A stretch of 64,000 bases of DNA from positions 81,386-145,385 of the forward strand of contig NZ_JZUE01000017.1 in NCBI RefSeq assembly GCF_000969605.1. The letters are read 5' to 3'. Each line of letters opens with the position of its first letter. Position 1 is the first letter of the stretch. The notes under the pieces were generated by a model. The model had not been told where the DNA came from. It ran no database searches and saw only the letters and a program-made list of their open reading frames with translations. Positions 48,628-57,634 of this stretch are shown here, piece after piece. Both the position numbers and the translations under genes were made by a program. Source of the DNA: Aquincola tertiaricarbonis. Its GTDB lineage: Bacteria; Pseudomonadota; Gammaproteobacteria; Burkholderiales; Burkholderiaceae_C.

Positions 48628-51623
48628 CAGCGGGCCGCAGGGGCCTGCATGGCCATCGCCTGGAGCTTGGAGCTGGGCAGGCTGCCGAACTTCTGCACCG
48701 TGGCTTCCCAGTACGGCACCCCTGCCAGCATCGCGGCCCGCAGGTTGTTGCGTCGGGTGTCTTCCTTCCGTTCTCCCGAACGGTCGGTGAAGTACACCTT
48801 GGTTTCAGCCGCGAAGGTCTTTTCGTCCCCGGTGGCCAGGGCCATCCATGCCTTCTTGAACTTGCTGGCATCGCCGACCTGCCAAGCCACATCCACCATG
48901 ACCGCCTTCTGAGCGGGCGTCATGCGGCCCCACAGGCCCGGGCTGGCGTACTCGGCCAGCTCTTGGACCTGCTTCTCGTAGCGGGGCATCGCGGTCAGCA
49001 GCAGGCGCTTGGCCTGGTCAGGAGTCAGCGCTGCACGACCGTCCAGCACGTCCATGATGCGCTCTTCGGGAACGCCGCTGCGCTTCAGGTCGTCCATGAC
49101 GGTCTTCTCGTTGGCCTTCAAGTTGTAGCCCATGCCGATGTTCTTCCCGGCCGCGTGGGCTGGGTCCTCATACGGCTGCAGGGCGACAGCTTCGCCCATC
49201 GTGATGAGGGAGGCAGCGAGGGACACATGCTGTGTCTGCGGGGCGTACATCGGTGAGCCGAGGAGGTCCATCGCTACCCGCGCCGTGAGCTGGTTGTCCA
49301 CGTTGCCCGATTTGCGAGCAGGGGCAAGCTGCAGGGCGGCAGCACTGGGGTCTCCGAGATTCATCCTAGGCGTGGAGTCGATGCGCTCCATGAGCTGCTT
49401 CTGCTGTACCTCCCGGTACTGCTTCGCCTCCGCGGGCTTCAGGATGCGCAGCGCTTCGGCCTTGGCGATGAGTTCGGGGTTCAGTGGCAGCAAGACCCCG
49501 CCCTTCTTCGCATCACGCATCTGCCCAAGAAGCTCCCGCTCCTCATCGTTCAAGACCTTCTTGGCCCGCTCCTTGACCATCAGCTCTTGAAGGTCCACGT
49601 TTCCCAATGCGGCGGTGGCAGCGCCGTTGAAGGCAACCACGTGGTACTTCCCGTCAGTGCCGGTTGGGACGTACTGAATGGACCAGTCAGCGTCGTTGCG
49701 ATCCCCAACGTTGAAGCGCTTGCCGACCTCGGCAGAGTAGTTGGTCAGTGCCTCCTGAGCCAGCGGCCCGCCCAGGCCTGGAGGCACCCGAACGGCCACA
49801 TTGTTTGTCTTGTCTAGGACGAAGTTCTTCTTGGTCCAGGACTCGACGTAGGCACGGGCATCGCTCTCGGTTGCGAACGGGTTGCGGGTTCGCCAAGTCC
49901 GCAGCTCGGACGCCACGGCTGCGCCCACCATGGTGCGGTTGTCTGCACGGTCACCGCCGAGCCAGTCCGGCAGCCAGCCGGTGCCCTCAACGTACTTGTG
50001 AGACTCCTTCTGAGTCATGGCCTTGAAGGCTGGCGTCTTGACGTAGGCCTCAGCCGCAGCCTTTGCCTCAGGGCTCACCGCTTGATAGGCCTGCGTGTAG
50101 GCGCTGATTGCATCCGATCCAGCACCGATGGCCGAGGTGTACCCCTCCATGATCTTGGAGGTCTCCTCGTTAAAGTACATGTCTCGGTACGTTGGATTGG
50201 CAGACAGGGCTTTGTAGAGCTCGCCAGCCGCTTGGAAGGCCGAAGAGGGCCCCGCCTTGTTCGGTAGGTTGCTGGTCAGCGTCCTCACGTAGCGCTGGAG
50301 CTGGTCCACCGGCTCCGTGGCGCCTGTGCGTGAGTGAAGCTGCATGAGCTGGTGCGCCACCTGGCCTACTGCTGCCGGATCGTTAGCCGCAGTCGCCTTG
50401 GCCATCTGCTGCACCAGGCCGCCTGCCAGCGAGTCCAGCACCTGGCGTTGGATGGGCGCGTCATGCCTCCACAGCTCGCCAGCGTTGGCATCGGCGGTGA
50501 AAGCCTCAGTAGCGGTCTTCTTGGCCAGCGCTTCCTGCGCCCGGCTCAGGAGCGAGAGGGCCTGTCCAGGAGACTGCACCGCACCGAACTTGCCCATGTG
50601 CGACAGGATTAGGTCCTGAGTGACGGACGCCGGGTCCGTCTCGATCTGCTTTTCGATCCCCATCAGCACCTTGGTACGGGGAATCTCGCTGCCCTCCATG
50701 ATGGCCCGGTCGCGCATCTTAGTAGCCTCATGGCGTGCCTGGTCGATGAGCGGGATGAGCTGCGGATTGCGAGCCATCAGGGTCATCCCTTCGGCGTCCT
50801 TCTGATCGAAGACGCTGAACAGCTCCGGGCTCCCGCCGAGCTTGGTGGACTCGTGCTGAAGCTGGGTCAGCAGGAACTGGGCCGATTCCTTCGTGGTGTA
50901 GTTGAGGGCCTTGGCCCGCTCCTGGAAGACCCCGTAGGTGCTCGCCAGCTCCGAGGGGGACATGTTGCCGGTGAACATGTCGGCAGCGGTCTGAGCCATG
51001 GACGAAGCTCGTACCTCGTCCCTGCGCCGGAGCCTGATGCGCTCGTCCTCGGCCCGGACCATGGCTTCCAGCTCCACGAAGTGGCTGCCGACGATGGACG
51101 CCGCACGTGGGTCCTTGATGCCCGCAAGGGCCTTGCTGCGTTCCTCGGTCAGGAAGGCCTGAGCATTAAAGCCTTCCGTGTCCTTGAGCTCGTTGTACCG
51201 GGCCACTACCTCGGCCTTGTCCTGCACGCCGGTGCGGTGCGCCAGGGTCTCCTGAACGGAGTTCACGAACGTGTCAGCGTAGGCCGAGGGAACCGTCTGC
51301 GGGGGCACGATGGGGGCACCCGTGAGGGCATCCCGCGGGGACTCGATCCCCTGCCCAAGAGCGCTGCCTTCCGCGGCGAACTTCCGCTTGTCCTCGACCT
51401 CCTGCTTCTCGGCTTGGTAGTTGGCTACCGATGCTTGCTGGGCGTTGAACTGTGCAAGCGCCGGGTTGAACTGGGAAAGGCCAGCGATGAGGCCGTTCAC
51501 CTCCGAGTTGCCTTGTGGGGCAGCTACACCCCACTGCTGCGGACGGGCCGTAACGGCTACCGCAGGGGTGCCCTGTCGGTCGGACCGCACTTGGGGGCGG
51601 CCACTGATGCGAAGGTCGCTCAT
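48627..51623 (-). CDS. Large internal virion (ejection) protein with muramidase-like C-terminus
   Basis: A 998-residue protein of the size and place of T7-like internal core proteins (gp15/gp16). Most of it is helical and low in recognisable motifs. The C-terminal about 200 residues resemble a GH24-type lysozyme: GEAVALQPYEDP, a G-rich NIGMGYNLK segment, then DQAKRLLLTAMPRYEKQV and MTPAQKAVMVDVAWQVGD. The Glu and Asp of GEAV and YEDP would be the catalytic pair. In T7-like phages such proteins leave the capsid, open peptidoglycan and form a DNA conduit. It starts with a 4-bp overlap with the preceding gene. Confidence 0.72.
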   Translation of the reverse strand: MSDLRISGRPQVRSDRQGTPAVAVTARPQQWGVAAPQGNSEVNGLIAGLSQFNPALAQFNAQQASVANYQAEKQEVEDKRKFAAEGSALGQGIESPRDALTGAPIVPPQTVPSAYADTFVNSVQETLAHRTGVQDKAEVVARYNELKDTEGFNAQAFLTEERSKALAGIKDPRAASIVGSHFVELEAMVRAEDERIRLRRRDEVRASSMAQTAADMFTGNMSPSELASTYGVFQERAKALNYTTKESAQFLLTQLQHESTKLGGSPELFSVFDQKDAEGMTLMARNPQLIPLIDQARHEATKMRDRAIMEGSEIPRTKVLMGIEKQIETDPASVTQDLILSHMGKFGAVQSPGQALSLLSRAQEALAKKTATEAFTADANAGELWRHDAPIQRQVLDSLAGGLVQQMAKATAANDPAAVGQVAHQLMQLHSRTGATEPVDQLQRYVRTLTSNLPNKAGPSSAFQAAGELYKALSANPTYRDMYFNEETSKIMEGYTSAIGAGSDAISAYTQAYQAVSPEAKAAAEAYVKTPAFKAMTQKESHKYVEGTGWLPDWLGGDRADNRTMVGAAVASELRTWRTRNPFATESDARAYVESWTKKNFVLDKTNNVAVRVPPGLGGPLAQEALTNYSAEVGKRFNVGDRNDADWSIQYVPTGTDGKYHVVAFNGAATAALGNVDLQELMVKERAKKVLNDEERELLGQMRDAKKGGVLLPLNPELIAKAEALRILKPAEAKQYREVQQKQLMERIDSTPRMNLGDPSAAALQLAPARKSGNVDNQLTARVAMDLLGSPMYAPQTQHVSLAASLITMGEAVALQPYEDPAHAAGKNIGMGYNLKANEKTVMDDLKRSGVPEERIMDVLDGRAALTPDQAKRLLLTAMPRYEKQVQELAEYASPGLWGRMTPAQKAVMVDVAWQVGDASKFKKAWMALATGDEKTFAAETKVYFTDRSGERKEDTRRNNLRAAMLAGVPYWEATVQKFGSLPSSKLQAMAMQAPAAR

Positions 51624-51871
51624 CGCGCCCCCTTCGCGATGAGGTCGCGTGCGAAGACCAGGCTATCGACCTCCTGGTTGATGCGAGCCACCATGCGGGC
51701 CGTCTGGTCCTTTAGGTAGCTCGGTTCGAGCTGGTACGGGGCGTGTGGGGGACCGCTCACCAGGGTGCCGTCTGCGTTGCGGATGCATTGGCCTTCTCGC
51801 AGCACAAGCTGTGAGTACAGCCGGTACTCGATGGTGTCGAAGAAGGACGGTTGGTAGAAAGGATTGCTCAT
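51620..51871 (-). CDS. Small hypothetical protein between ejection genes
   Basis: An 83-residue protein (MSNPFYQPSFFDTIEYRLYSQ start) with an AAGGGACC ribosome site, 13 bp after the gp14-like gene and overlapping the large virion gene by 4 bp. It has an aromatic-rich N-terminus and a helical C-terminus. No family recognised; small genes at this point are common in T7-like morphogenesis clusters. Confidence 0.65.
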   Translation of the reverse strand: MSNPFYQPSFFDTIEYRLYSQLVLREGQCIRNADGTLVSGPPHAPYQLEPSYLKDQTARMVARINQEVDSLVFARDLIAKGAR

Positions 51872-51884
51872 GTGGTCCCTTGGG

Positions 51885-52403
51885 TTAGCTGGGGTCCTTG
51901 ACGGCCGGTGCCTTGTACTTGAGGTACCCCGTGTAGGCGTTCACCGCTCCACCGCCAATCTGCAGGGCCGTGCCGAAGAGCGACGGACGCTGGATGGAGG
52001 CGAGTTGGGCATTGGCGCGGGTTGAGGCCGCAGAGGCTGCGAAGCTGTTTTCCTGCAGTGCTGACTGGGCGTTGCTTGAGAGGGTGGCCATCTGCTCACC
52101 GCCTTGGACCGACGCGACAGCCCGGGAGCGTTCCGCGGTGTTGCCACCGCCGTACTCCCCGGTGACCACGTCGAACAGGGCGTTGTCCTTCATCAGCCGC
52201 TGAGCGTGCTCGTTCATCTCGCCAGCGGCAGCCTGGCGCTGCTGTTCGTTCTGGCGCTCCAGGTCCATCTGCTGCTGCTCGGCAGCGGTCTTGATGTTGC
52301 TGGCAGCCGTCTTCGCGTTCGAGGTACCTTGGAAGTAGGACAAGCCCGCTGATGCGGTGCTCACACCCACGGACAGGGCGGTGAGGGTTACGGGATCACA
52401 CAT
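51885..52403 (-). CDS. Internal virion protein, T7 gp14-like
   Basis: A 172-residue protein beginning MCDPVTLTALSVGVSTASAG, the usual start of gp14-like internal virion proteins of podoviruses, followed by a long Gln/Ala-rich helical part (AEQQQMDLERQNEQQRQAAAGE) and a membrane-prone N-terminal helix. Such proteins form a pore in the outer membrane during DNA ejection. The start overlaps the preceding gene by 8 bp. Confidence 0.72.
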   Translation of the reverse strand: MCDPVTLTALSVGVSTASAGLSYFQGTSNAKTAASNIKTAAEQQQMDLERQNEQQRQAAAGEMNEHAQRLMKDNALFDVVTGEYGGGNTAERSRAVASVQGGEQMATLSSNAQSALQENSFAASAASTRANAQLASIQRPSLFGTALQIGGGAVNAYTGYLKYKAPAVKDPS

Positions 52404-52911
52404 GGCGTTTGAAGTGGAAGAGGTCCGGACCGGTGGAGGTCGGGGCCGTGTTGATGGAGAAGCCCAAGGCCTCGATGAATCGCCGGTTCTCGGCGCTGTC
52501 TCGGGGCACCTGGTTGGCGACTAGGACACCGGCATCAGCCAGAGCGCTGAGCTGGTCGGCCACCGCATGTGAGATGCGGAGCACAGGGCGCTGCAGCGGT
52601 GCCGGGATGACATCGCAGAGGAGCCAGGGCAGCGCATAGCCGGGGCCCGAGGTGAGCCCGAAGATGCCCAGGAGGTGGCCCGAGCTGTCCCGGAAGGAGG
52701 CCCCACCGTGGGCCTCGATGGCATCGAAGACCTTCTCGCGCCAGTCCAGCGAAGACGCAGCGGCATCCTCATGACGAAGCTGCAGGACATCGGCATCCGA
52801 GGCCACGGCCGGGCAGGCGTAGATGGAGCCCGTGTCAGCCAGGATGCTGGGGACCGTGAGGAGCACCGGAGGGCCATCGGGGTGGATGGGGAGCGACAGT
52901 TGGATGGTCAT
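52396..52911 (-). CDS. GNAT-like phage protein (T7 gp13/DUF2833-like)
   Basis: A 171-residue protein with an acetyltransferase-like course: DWREKVFDAIEAHG, SSGHLLGIFGL, LPWLLCDVIP, then a C-terminal ENRRFIEALGF as in GNAT folds. T7 gp13 and its relatives (DUF2833) have this shape and sit just before gp14, as here. Its role in those phages is in virion assembly, not proven acetylation. ATG 52911 is 2 bp after the previous stop. Confidence 0.62.
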   Translation of the reverse strand: MTIQLSLPIHPDGPPVLLTVPSILADTGSIYACPAVASDADVLQLRHEDAAASSLDWREKVFDAIEAHGGASFRDSSGHLLGIFGLTSGPGYALPWLLCDVIPAPLQRPVLRISHAVADQLSALADAGVLVANQVPRDSAENRRFIEALGFSINTAPTSTGPDLFHFKRHV

Positions 52912-52912
52912 G

Positions 52913-53824
52913 TCACTTCGCCAGGTCGGCCGCACGCACCCATTGACCGGTGCCCATGCGGACGAGGACATCGCCGTTGGTCTGGTCCACGTGGGTTTGG
53001 AAGCCCGCGTTGGTGTACATCGATAGGTCGCCCGGGTTGGTGCGCTTGAAGGTCACCGCAAGGGCCTTGAAGGGCTCCATGTTGCGGACCACGGCCAACT
53101 GACTGACCGCCTCGTGCAGGCCCTGCTGGCCACGGGCCCAGTCGTAGAACTCTTCCAGGCGAGCACCTTCCAAGCCCATCGGCTGCAAGGCCTTGCCCAC
53201 AGCTCGCTTGTAGTGGTCATAACCTTCCCTGACGTATTCCTGCGCAAGGGCCGGCTCGATGCCAGCGTTCTGAGCGAGCGCCTTAGCGGTGTCCTCGAAA
53301 CTGCCGTGCCCTTGGGTGACGAACGCGACCACAGATGCAGTAGCAGCGTCATAGGCATGCTGCGGAAGGGGTTCGATGTCTTGAGCCCAGAGAGCATCGT
53401 CTTCAGCATCGAAATGCTGTTCCTGAGGCTGCTGTTCCTGCGGTTTCGGGGCCTCGGGGAACTCGTAGGTGGCCTGCTTGCCGTCTGGGGTTACCTTGTC
53501 GCGGTACTTGCCCGGTGCGTACTCCTCGATGAGGCCTTCACGCAGGGCCGAGGCCACGGTAGTGCGGGTGGTCGGGTCTCCGGGGACGAGTTCTACCGTC
53601 ATGGAGATGCCCCGGTAGTCCAGGGTGCCCGCCACCGAGCCCCCTGCGGTGCCATCTCGTGTCACCTGATGGGTGCTGTACCAGCTCGATGCGGGTTCAC
53701 CGTCGAAGTACGGGTTGAAGCGAGTGACTTCCCCGCATACCCGTGAGATGGGGGTGCTGTCGATGGTTGGAGCTTGAGGAATAGAGCCCTCTTCCGGGGC
53801 GCCGTGTTGGTATCGAGTGACCAT
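52913..53824 (-). CDS. Hypothetical phage protein
   Basis: A 303-residue protein with no recognised family. The N-terminal third is beta-rich (STPISRVCGEVTRFNPYFDG); a Pro/Gln-rich hinge (PKPQEQQPQEQ, about 130-143) leads to a helical C-terminal half (YDAATASVVAFVTQGHGSFEDTAKALAQ split by the hinge region). The position upstream of the ejection genes suggests a scaffold or virion role. It follows a terminator by 29 bp, so its own promoter must lie in 53825-53993. Confidence 0.6.
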   Translation of the reverse strand: MVTRYQHGAPEEGSIPQAPTIDSTPISRVCGEVTRFNPYFDGEPASSWYSTHQVTRDGTAGGSVAGTLDYRGISMTVELVPGDPTTRTTVASALREGLIEEYAPGKYRDKVTPDGKQATYEFPEAPKPQEQQPQEQHFDAEDDALWAQDIEPLPQHAYDAATASVVAFVTQGHGSFEDTAKALAQNAGIEPALAQEYVREGYDHYKRAVGKALQPMGLEGARLEEFYDWARGQQGLHEAVSQLAVVRNMEPFKALAVTFKRTNPGDLSMYTNAGFQTHVDQTNGDVLVRMGTGQWVRAADLAK

Positions 53825-53852
53825 GTTTGCTCGTGTCCTTGTTGTTGGTTCA

Positions 53853-53882
53853 GAAATGACAAAGGCCCCTCGATGGGGGCCT
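53853..53882 (-). terminator. Intrinsic terminator, phage family member 2
   Basis: AGGCCCC (53863-53869) pairs with GGGGCCT (53876-53882); on the minus strand the tail is TTTGTCATTTC (53853-53863), differing by one base from the tail at 48170. It separates the helicase transcript from the structural block. The rest of 53883-53993 shows no gene and may hold the late promoter. Confidence 0.7.
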
Positions 53883-53993
53883 GTGGAGGTGACGGTGATT
53901 GACCTGCAAGCTGCTTGCGTAGGGACGACCTCCTTCAAGGAATGGCCGACTTAAGAGTCACCGTAGCTTTAGCTATGTAAGAAGGAATGGCGT

Positions 53994-55736
53994 TTAACTC
54001 ACGACCTCCTCTTCTCCTGTAGTTGTGAAGCCGTAGTGAGCGGCGGTCTTTCGGACAAGGGACCTCCCCAGCAACTGCCAGCCGCTGAGGTCGGCGTTCA
54101 CTGCCCTGGTCCAGGTCCTGGTCTGACCTGTGTAGTTCAGGTGGGCCTTGGCTTCGCGGGTAGACACAGAGAAGATGTCCTCCCCCAGGCCGTCCAGGTA
54201 GCTCTGAATGATCTTGGTCAGCCGCTGCACCTCACTTTCCGGTTTAGCCGATGCTGCGAGCCGAGAGACTGAGGGAAGGTCACCTACCTGGCCTAGCCAT
54301 GTGGAGCCCGGGAAGAGGTCCGCTAGGAACCTGGCATCTTCACGACCTGCCACAAGGAAGACTTTCCGGTCGGTGGTCGGCACCGCCTTGCGGATGGAGC
54401 ACCGGCCCACCGCCTGATAGCAGACATGGATCCGGAAAGCCTGGGTCACCTCTTCCGCAGTTAGCCCGGTCCGGGTCTGCACCCATTCAAGCTGCTGAGG
54501 GTTCGGGTTGGTTACCGCCAGCGCGACCACGTTGTCATGGTGCTGGTAGTCATTCCGACCGTGGGACATCGTCGGCAGGAACACCGCTCCCTTGGGTAGC
54601 TCCCCCCCGTGATACCCGAAGGCCTCATTGGTCTGAAGCAGCCAGGAGCTAGCGCCCTGTGCCCGGAAGTATTGGGCTGCCGCCTCGATGAGCCTGTCCA
54701 CTGCCCGCTCTCCGTGTCGGCGCTCGTCCGGGGCTCCGGTCGTCGAGTTGCGGGCCAGGTTGTAGATGCTCGCCCTGTCGTCCTTGTGCAGGAGGTGGCC
54801 GATTGCTACGTACTTGCCCTGTTCCCCATGGGTGTCCCTCAGCAGGTCCTCAGGAAAGCTCGGATGGCGCGTGAAGGTGACTCCCAGGGCTCTGGTCCAG
54901 AGCTGGCAGAGGATCGTCTTCTCGAACAGGGCGGACAGGAAAAGCACCTCACGGAAGCCCCGGAAGTACTCCGGGCTCACGTAACTGGCGAAGTAGAGCG
55001 TCTTCACCTGGTGCTCCGGGTCCTGCTGCAAGGTTGGATCGGCTAGGAGGGACCGCACCTTGTCTGTGACCCCGACCTCACATCGGGTGGCGGGGTTGGC
55101 CACGAACTTGGCCATCTGTTCAAGACCCTTGGCTCTCTCGCCCACCCTATGCCACCGGCCCGCTGCGATGTCCTTCACTTTGGCCTGGGTGCCCTCGTGT
55201 GGGACCACCCGGTAACCCTCCGCCGGGTCAATGTGGAATACCTCGGAGAAGTAGGCCCAGCTCTCCGCAGGCGTGTCACCCATTTCGAACTTGCCGAAGG
55301 TGACAGGCGAGAAGGCCTCATCCAGGATCACCCGCCAGTGGCCTGGGTGTTGAATCTCGGCCAGCACCTTCAGCAGCGTGTGGGTTGTCAAGATCAGGAT
55401 GCAGCCCTCGGGCCCCTCCACCTCGTTGAGAAGCCGCAAGGCCTCGACACGGGCCGGAAGGTCCCCTTGGCCGGCGTTCCCTGAGTGGACCACTACGGCC
55501 CGCCTGGAGTCCCCAGAGGCCGCTAGGCGAGCATCTAGGTCCCTTGCTGTTTGCTCCAGGAGCTTGATGGTCGGCGCCACGTACAGGAAGTTCTCTGAGG
55601 CCATGTCCGTCCGTGCGATGTACTCACATGCCGCCCGGGTCTTGCCCGAGCCCACCGGTGCCGACAGGGCGTAGGTCTTCAGCGATGCGGGACGAGTGAG
55701 AAAGAACGGCGGGGCCACATTGGGGGATGCGGTCAC
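53994..55736 (-). CDS. SF2 DEAD/DEAH-type helicase
   Basis: A 580-residue protein with Walker A APVGSGKTRAACEYI (motif I), APTIKLLEQTARDL (Ia), a motif II reading VILDEAFSP (DEAF rather than DEAD/DEAH), LTTHTLLKV, and motif VI-like YQAVGRCSIRK. It resembles phage UvsW-like or satellite helicases used in replication or recombination. The start overlaps the preceding gene by 4 bp (ATGA). No primase or polymerase is encoded beside it, so the element must rely on host or helper replication. Confidence 0.75.
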   Translation of the reverse strand: MTASPNVAPPFFLTRPASLKTYALSAPVGSGKTRAACEYIARTDMASENFLYVAPTIKLLEQTARDLDARLAASGDSRRAVVVHSGNAGQGDLPARVEALRLLNEVEGPEGCILILTTHTLLKVLAEIQHPGHWRVILDEAFSPVTFGKFEMGDTPAESWAYFSEVFHIDPAEGYRVVPHEGTQAKVKDIAAGRWHRVGERAKGLEQMAKFVANPATRCEVGVTDKVRSLLADPTLQQDPEHQVKTLYFASYVSPEYFRGFREVLFLSALFEKTILCQLWTRALGVTFTRHPSFPEDLLRDTHGEQGKYVAIGHLLHKDDRASIYNLARNSTTGAPDERRHGERAVDRLIEAAAQYFRAQGASSWLLQTNEAFGYHGGELPKGAVFLPTMSHGRNDYQHHDNVVALAVTNPNPQQLEWVQTRTGLTAEEVTQAFRIHVCYQAVGRCSIRKAVPTTDRKVFLVAGREDARFLADLFPGSTWLGQVGDLPSVSRLAASAKPESEVQRLTKIIQSYLDGLGEDIFSVSTREAKAHLNYTGQTRTWTRAVNADLSGWQLLGRSLVRKTAAHYGFTTTGEEEVVS

Positions 55737-56251
55737 GCGGTAGTCTCCTTGCGCACTGCCGTGGCTTTTCGGCGCATCACCGGGTCGTTCATCACTGAGG
55801 CGATGAGCGCTTCCACACGGGCATCAGACGCGGCCCGCTCGGCAGACCGATGAGGGCCCCGCAGGATGTCTAGGAACGGGGGCAACTCGGCGGGCGCTTC
55901 AAGGGCTTGGAGGCGGTCGATTGCCGCTTCGTGCATGAGGGTATCGACGCCCGAGTCTTCGCTCCCGCGCTTCAGGGCACAGCACTCATAAGCCGCGTCC
56001 GTGGCCGGGTTCTCTAGGTGCTTGATGTAGACCGCCAAAGCCCTGCGCATGATGGCGGACGAAGAGAGGCCAGGCTGTCCCGCTCGCTCAGCCCAGCGGT
56101 AGGCGTAGGCGGCAGCAAGGTAGGAAGCATGTGAGTGGAACATGGTCGCCTTGGCAACCGTTCCTGACGTGCGCACAGTGGCGCGCGCCTCAGGGGAGGC
56201 GATGCGGCCCGAGGAGGTCGTAGCTCTTGTCGAGCGCTTGTGGGGGGTCAT
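55733..56251 (-). CDS. Hypothetical protein with possible ribbon-helix-helix segment
   Basis: A 172-residue protein. Residues about 40-95 (SHASYLAAAYAYRWAER, LSSSAIMRRALAVYIKHL) have the rhythm of a ribbon-helix-helix DNA-binding domain; the C-terminal half is charged and helical (AERAASDARVEALIASVM). ATG 56251 follows an AGAAGGA site; a TTG at 56353 is a weaker alternative. It is coupled to the helicase gene and may regulate it. Confidence 0.6.
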   Translation of the reverse strand: MTPHKRSTRATTSSGRIASPEARATVRTSGTVAKATMFHSHASYLAAAYAYRWAERAGQPGLSSSAIMRRALAVYIKHLENPATDAAYECCALKRGSEDSGVDTLMHEAAIDRLQALEAPAELPPFLDILRGPHRSAERAASDARVEALIASVMNDPVMRRKATAVRKETTA

Positions 56252-56574
56252 AAGGGGTTCCTTCTGGTCCCCGGTCGGGGTGTGCGGACGATTTGCAAAA
56301 AACTCGGCTGCCTCTGCGGACGATGCCCAAACAAAGCAGGTGCGCTCAGGCAAGCCCTGACCCAGCCGCCCCGAAGGGCAGCCGGGAGGGACAACAAGGA
56401 CCGATGAGCTTTTCGGCTTCTTTGCGAAGGGCGGGGTCTAGACCGCGATTCCGGCCTGGGGCCCGTGCAGGCCCTTGATGGGCTTGGCGATTTCGATGGT
56501 GTTGCCCAGGGAAGGCGGTCTGACAACACACGTACTACACTGCAGGAGTGTTGTCACAGCCGGGAGCGGCGTCC
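56252..56574. other. Divergent control region of the recombinase
   Basis: A 323-bp stretch between the leftward 172-residue gene and the rightward recombinase. Apart from the 36-bp inverted repeat at 56521-56556, short minus-strand open frames (for example 56248-56529) are Arg/Pro/Ser-rich, without ribosome sites, and look like GC-rich noise. Promoters for both directions must lie here. Confidence 0.5.
56521..56556. promoter_or_regulatory. 9-bp inverted repeat before the serine recombinase
   Basis: TGACAACAC (56521-56529) and GTGTTGTCA (56548-56556) are perfect inverted copies around an 18-bp spacer containing TACTACACT. The 36-bp site ends 18 bp before the recombinase start. It could be a repressor operator or a recombination/crossover site. 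Confidence 0.6.
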
Positions 56575-57231
56575 ATGACTGAGCGGGTTGTCGCCTACTA
56601 CCGGGTGAGCACTGAGAGGCAAGGGAGGTCAGGCCTGGGGCTCGATGCCCAGCGCGAAGCGGTCCGCCGCTACACCTCCGGCACCGGCGCTGCGCTGCTG
56701 GCCGAGTTCGAAGACATCGAGACCGGCAAGGGTGCCAATGCGTTGGAGAAGCGCCCAGGTCTTCGGGAGGCTGTGGCTCTGGCCAAGAAGCGCAAGGCCA
56801 CGCTGCTGATAGCCAAGCTGGACCGCCTGGCCCGCAACGTTCACTTCGTCTCGGGACTCATGGAGACGGGCGTGCAGTTCCGGTGCTGTGACTTCCCCAC
56901 CGCTGACCGGACCATGATCCACATCTACGCGGCCATGGCAGAGCACGAGGGCAGGCGCATCAGCCAGCGCATCAGCGAAGCGCTACAGGCCAAGAAGGCC
57001 GCAGGGAAGCCCGTAGGCAACCCTGAGAGCCTGAAGCCGCTCAACGGGGCCAGGGCCCAGGATGCTGCCGCCTTCGCTGCCCGGCTGCGCCCCACGCTTG
57101 AGGCCTACCGGGGCCAGGGCATGACGCAGAGGGCAATGGTCGATGCGCTCAACGGTGCCGGCGTGACCACTCCGCGGGGCGGACAGTGGAGCCTCGTGCA
57201 GCTCCAGCGGGTGGTGGCACGGCTGGCCTAG
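56575..57231 (+). CDS. Serine recombinase (resolvase/invertase family)
   Basis: A 218-residue serine recombinase. The nucleophile is Ser12 in YYRVSTERQ; supporting residues include KLDRLARN and EHEGRRISQRISEAL. A resolvase-type C-terminal HTH (MTQRAMVDALNGAGVTTPRGGQWS) completes the normal length. It is the only clear rightward gene in the element and is transcribed against its neighbours. Candidate roles: dimer resolution of a circular form, or DNA inversion; no gene cassette flanked by matching sites is evident. Confidence 0.85.
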   Translation: MTERVVAYYRVSTERQGRSGLGLDAQREAVRRYTSGTGAALLAEFEDIETGKGANALEKRPGLREAVALAKKRKATLLIAKLDRLARNVHFVSGLMETGVQFRCCDFPTADRTMIHIYAAMAEHEGRRISQRISEALQAKKAAGKPVGNPESLKPLNGARAQDAAAFAARLRPTLEAYRGQGMTQRAMVDALNGAGVTTPRGGQWSLVQLQRVVARLA

Positions 57232-57327
57232 GGAAAGAGGGGTGGGGGTCCCTTTTTCCAGAAGCAAGGGGGGCCGCGGGGGGAAGGCGCTCCTTTTACC
57301 TGTATAGATACCCGCTGACATTTCTGC

Positions 57328-57597
57328 TCATTTTCCCCGTGGGCCCTCCTGAAGGACCCGCTCCGCCTTCTCAAGGGCAGCGCGGAACGCAGCCAAGTCC
57401 CCCTTTGTTCTCCTAACGGCACGCTGCACGATGCGGCGTTCGATGGCGACTCGTCCACGGAACGCGGCAAGCATCTCCGCCAGAAGGGCCCGGTCCCCTA
57501 CAGGAGGCAACACGTGGCGTCGTATGACCCTCGCCGCCGCGCTGAGGCTTCGGGCGTTTCTGATGGCCAAAACGCTGGGGTGATCGTCTTCGCTCAT
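57328..57597 (-). CDS. Hypothetical small Arg-rich protein
   Basis: An 89-residue helical, Arg-rich protein (AARVIRRHVLPPVGD, AAFRGRVAIERRIVQRAVRR). No family recognised. ATG 57597 is used; a TTG 15 bp upstream is possible, and neither has a good ribosome site. It lies convergent to the recombinase with a 96-bp gap that shows no clear terminator. Confidence 0.45.
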   Translation of the reverse strand: MSEDDHPSVLAIRNARSLSAAARVIRRHVLPPVGDRALLAEMLAAFRGRVAIERRIVQRAVRRTKGDLAAFRAALEKAERVLQEGPRGK

Positions 57598-57634
57598 GCG
57601 CTCAAGGAGCAACCCGCATTCCCCGCCCAGTCCA

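Noticed and set aside
56248..56529. Small minus-strand frames upstream of the serine recombinase
   Set aside because: Arg/Pro/Ser-rich, without ribosome sites, overlapping each other and the inverted repeat; treated as non-coding control DNA.
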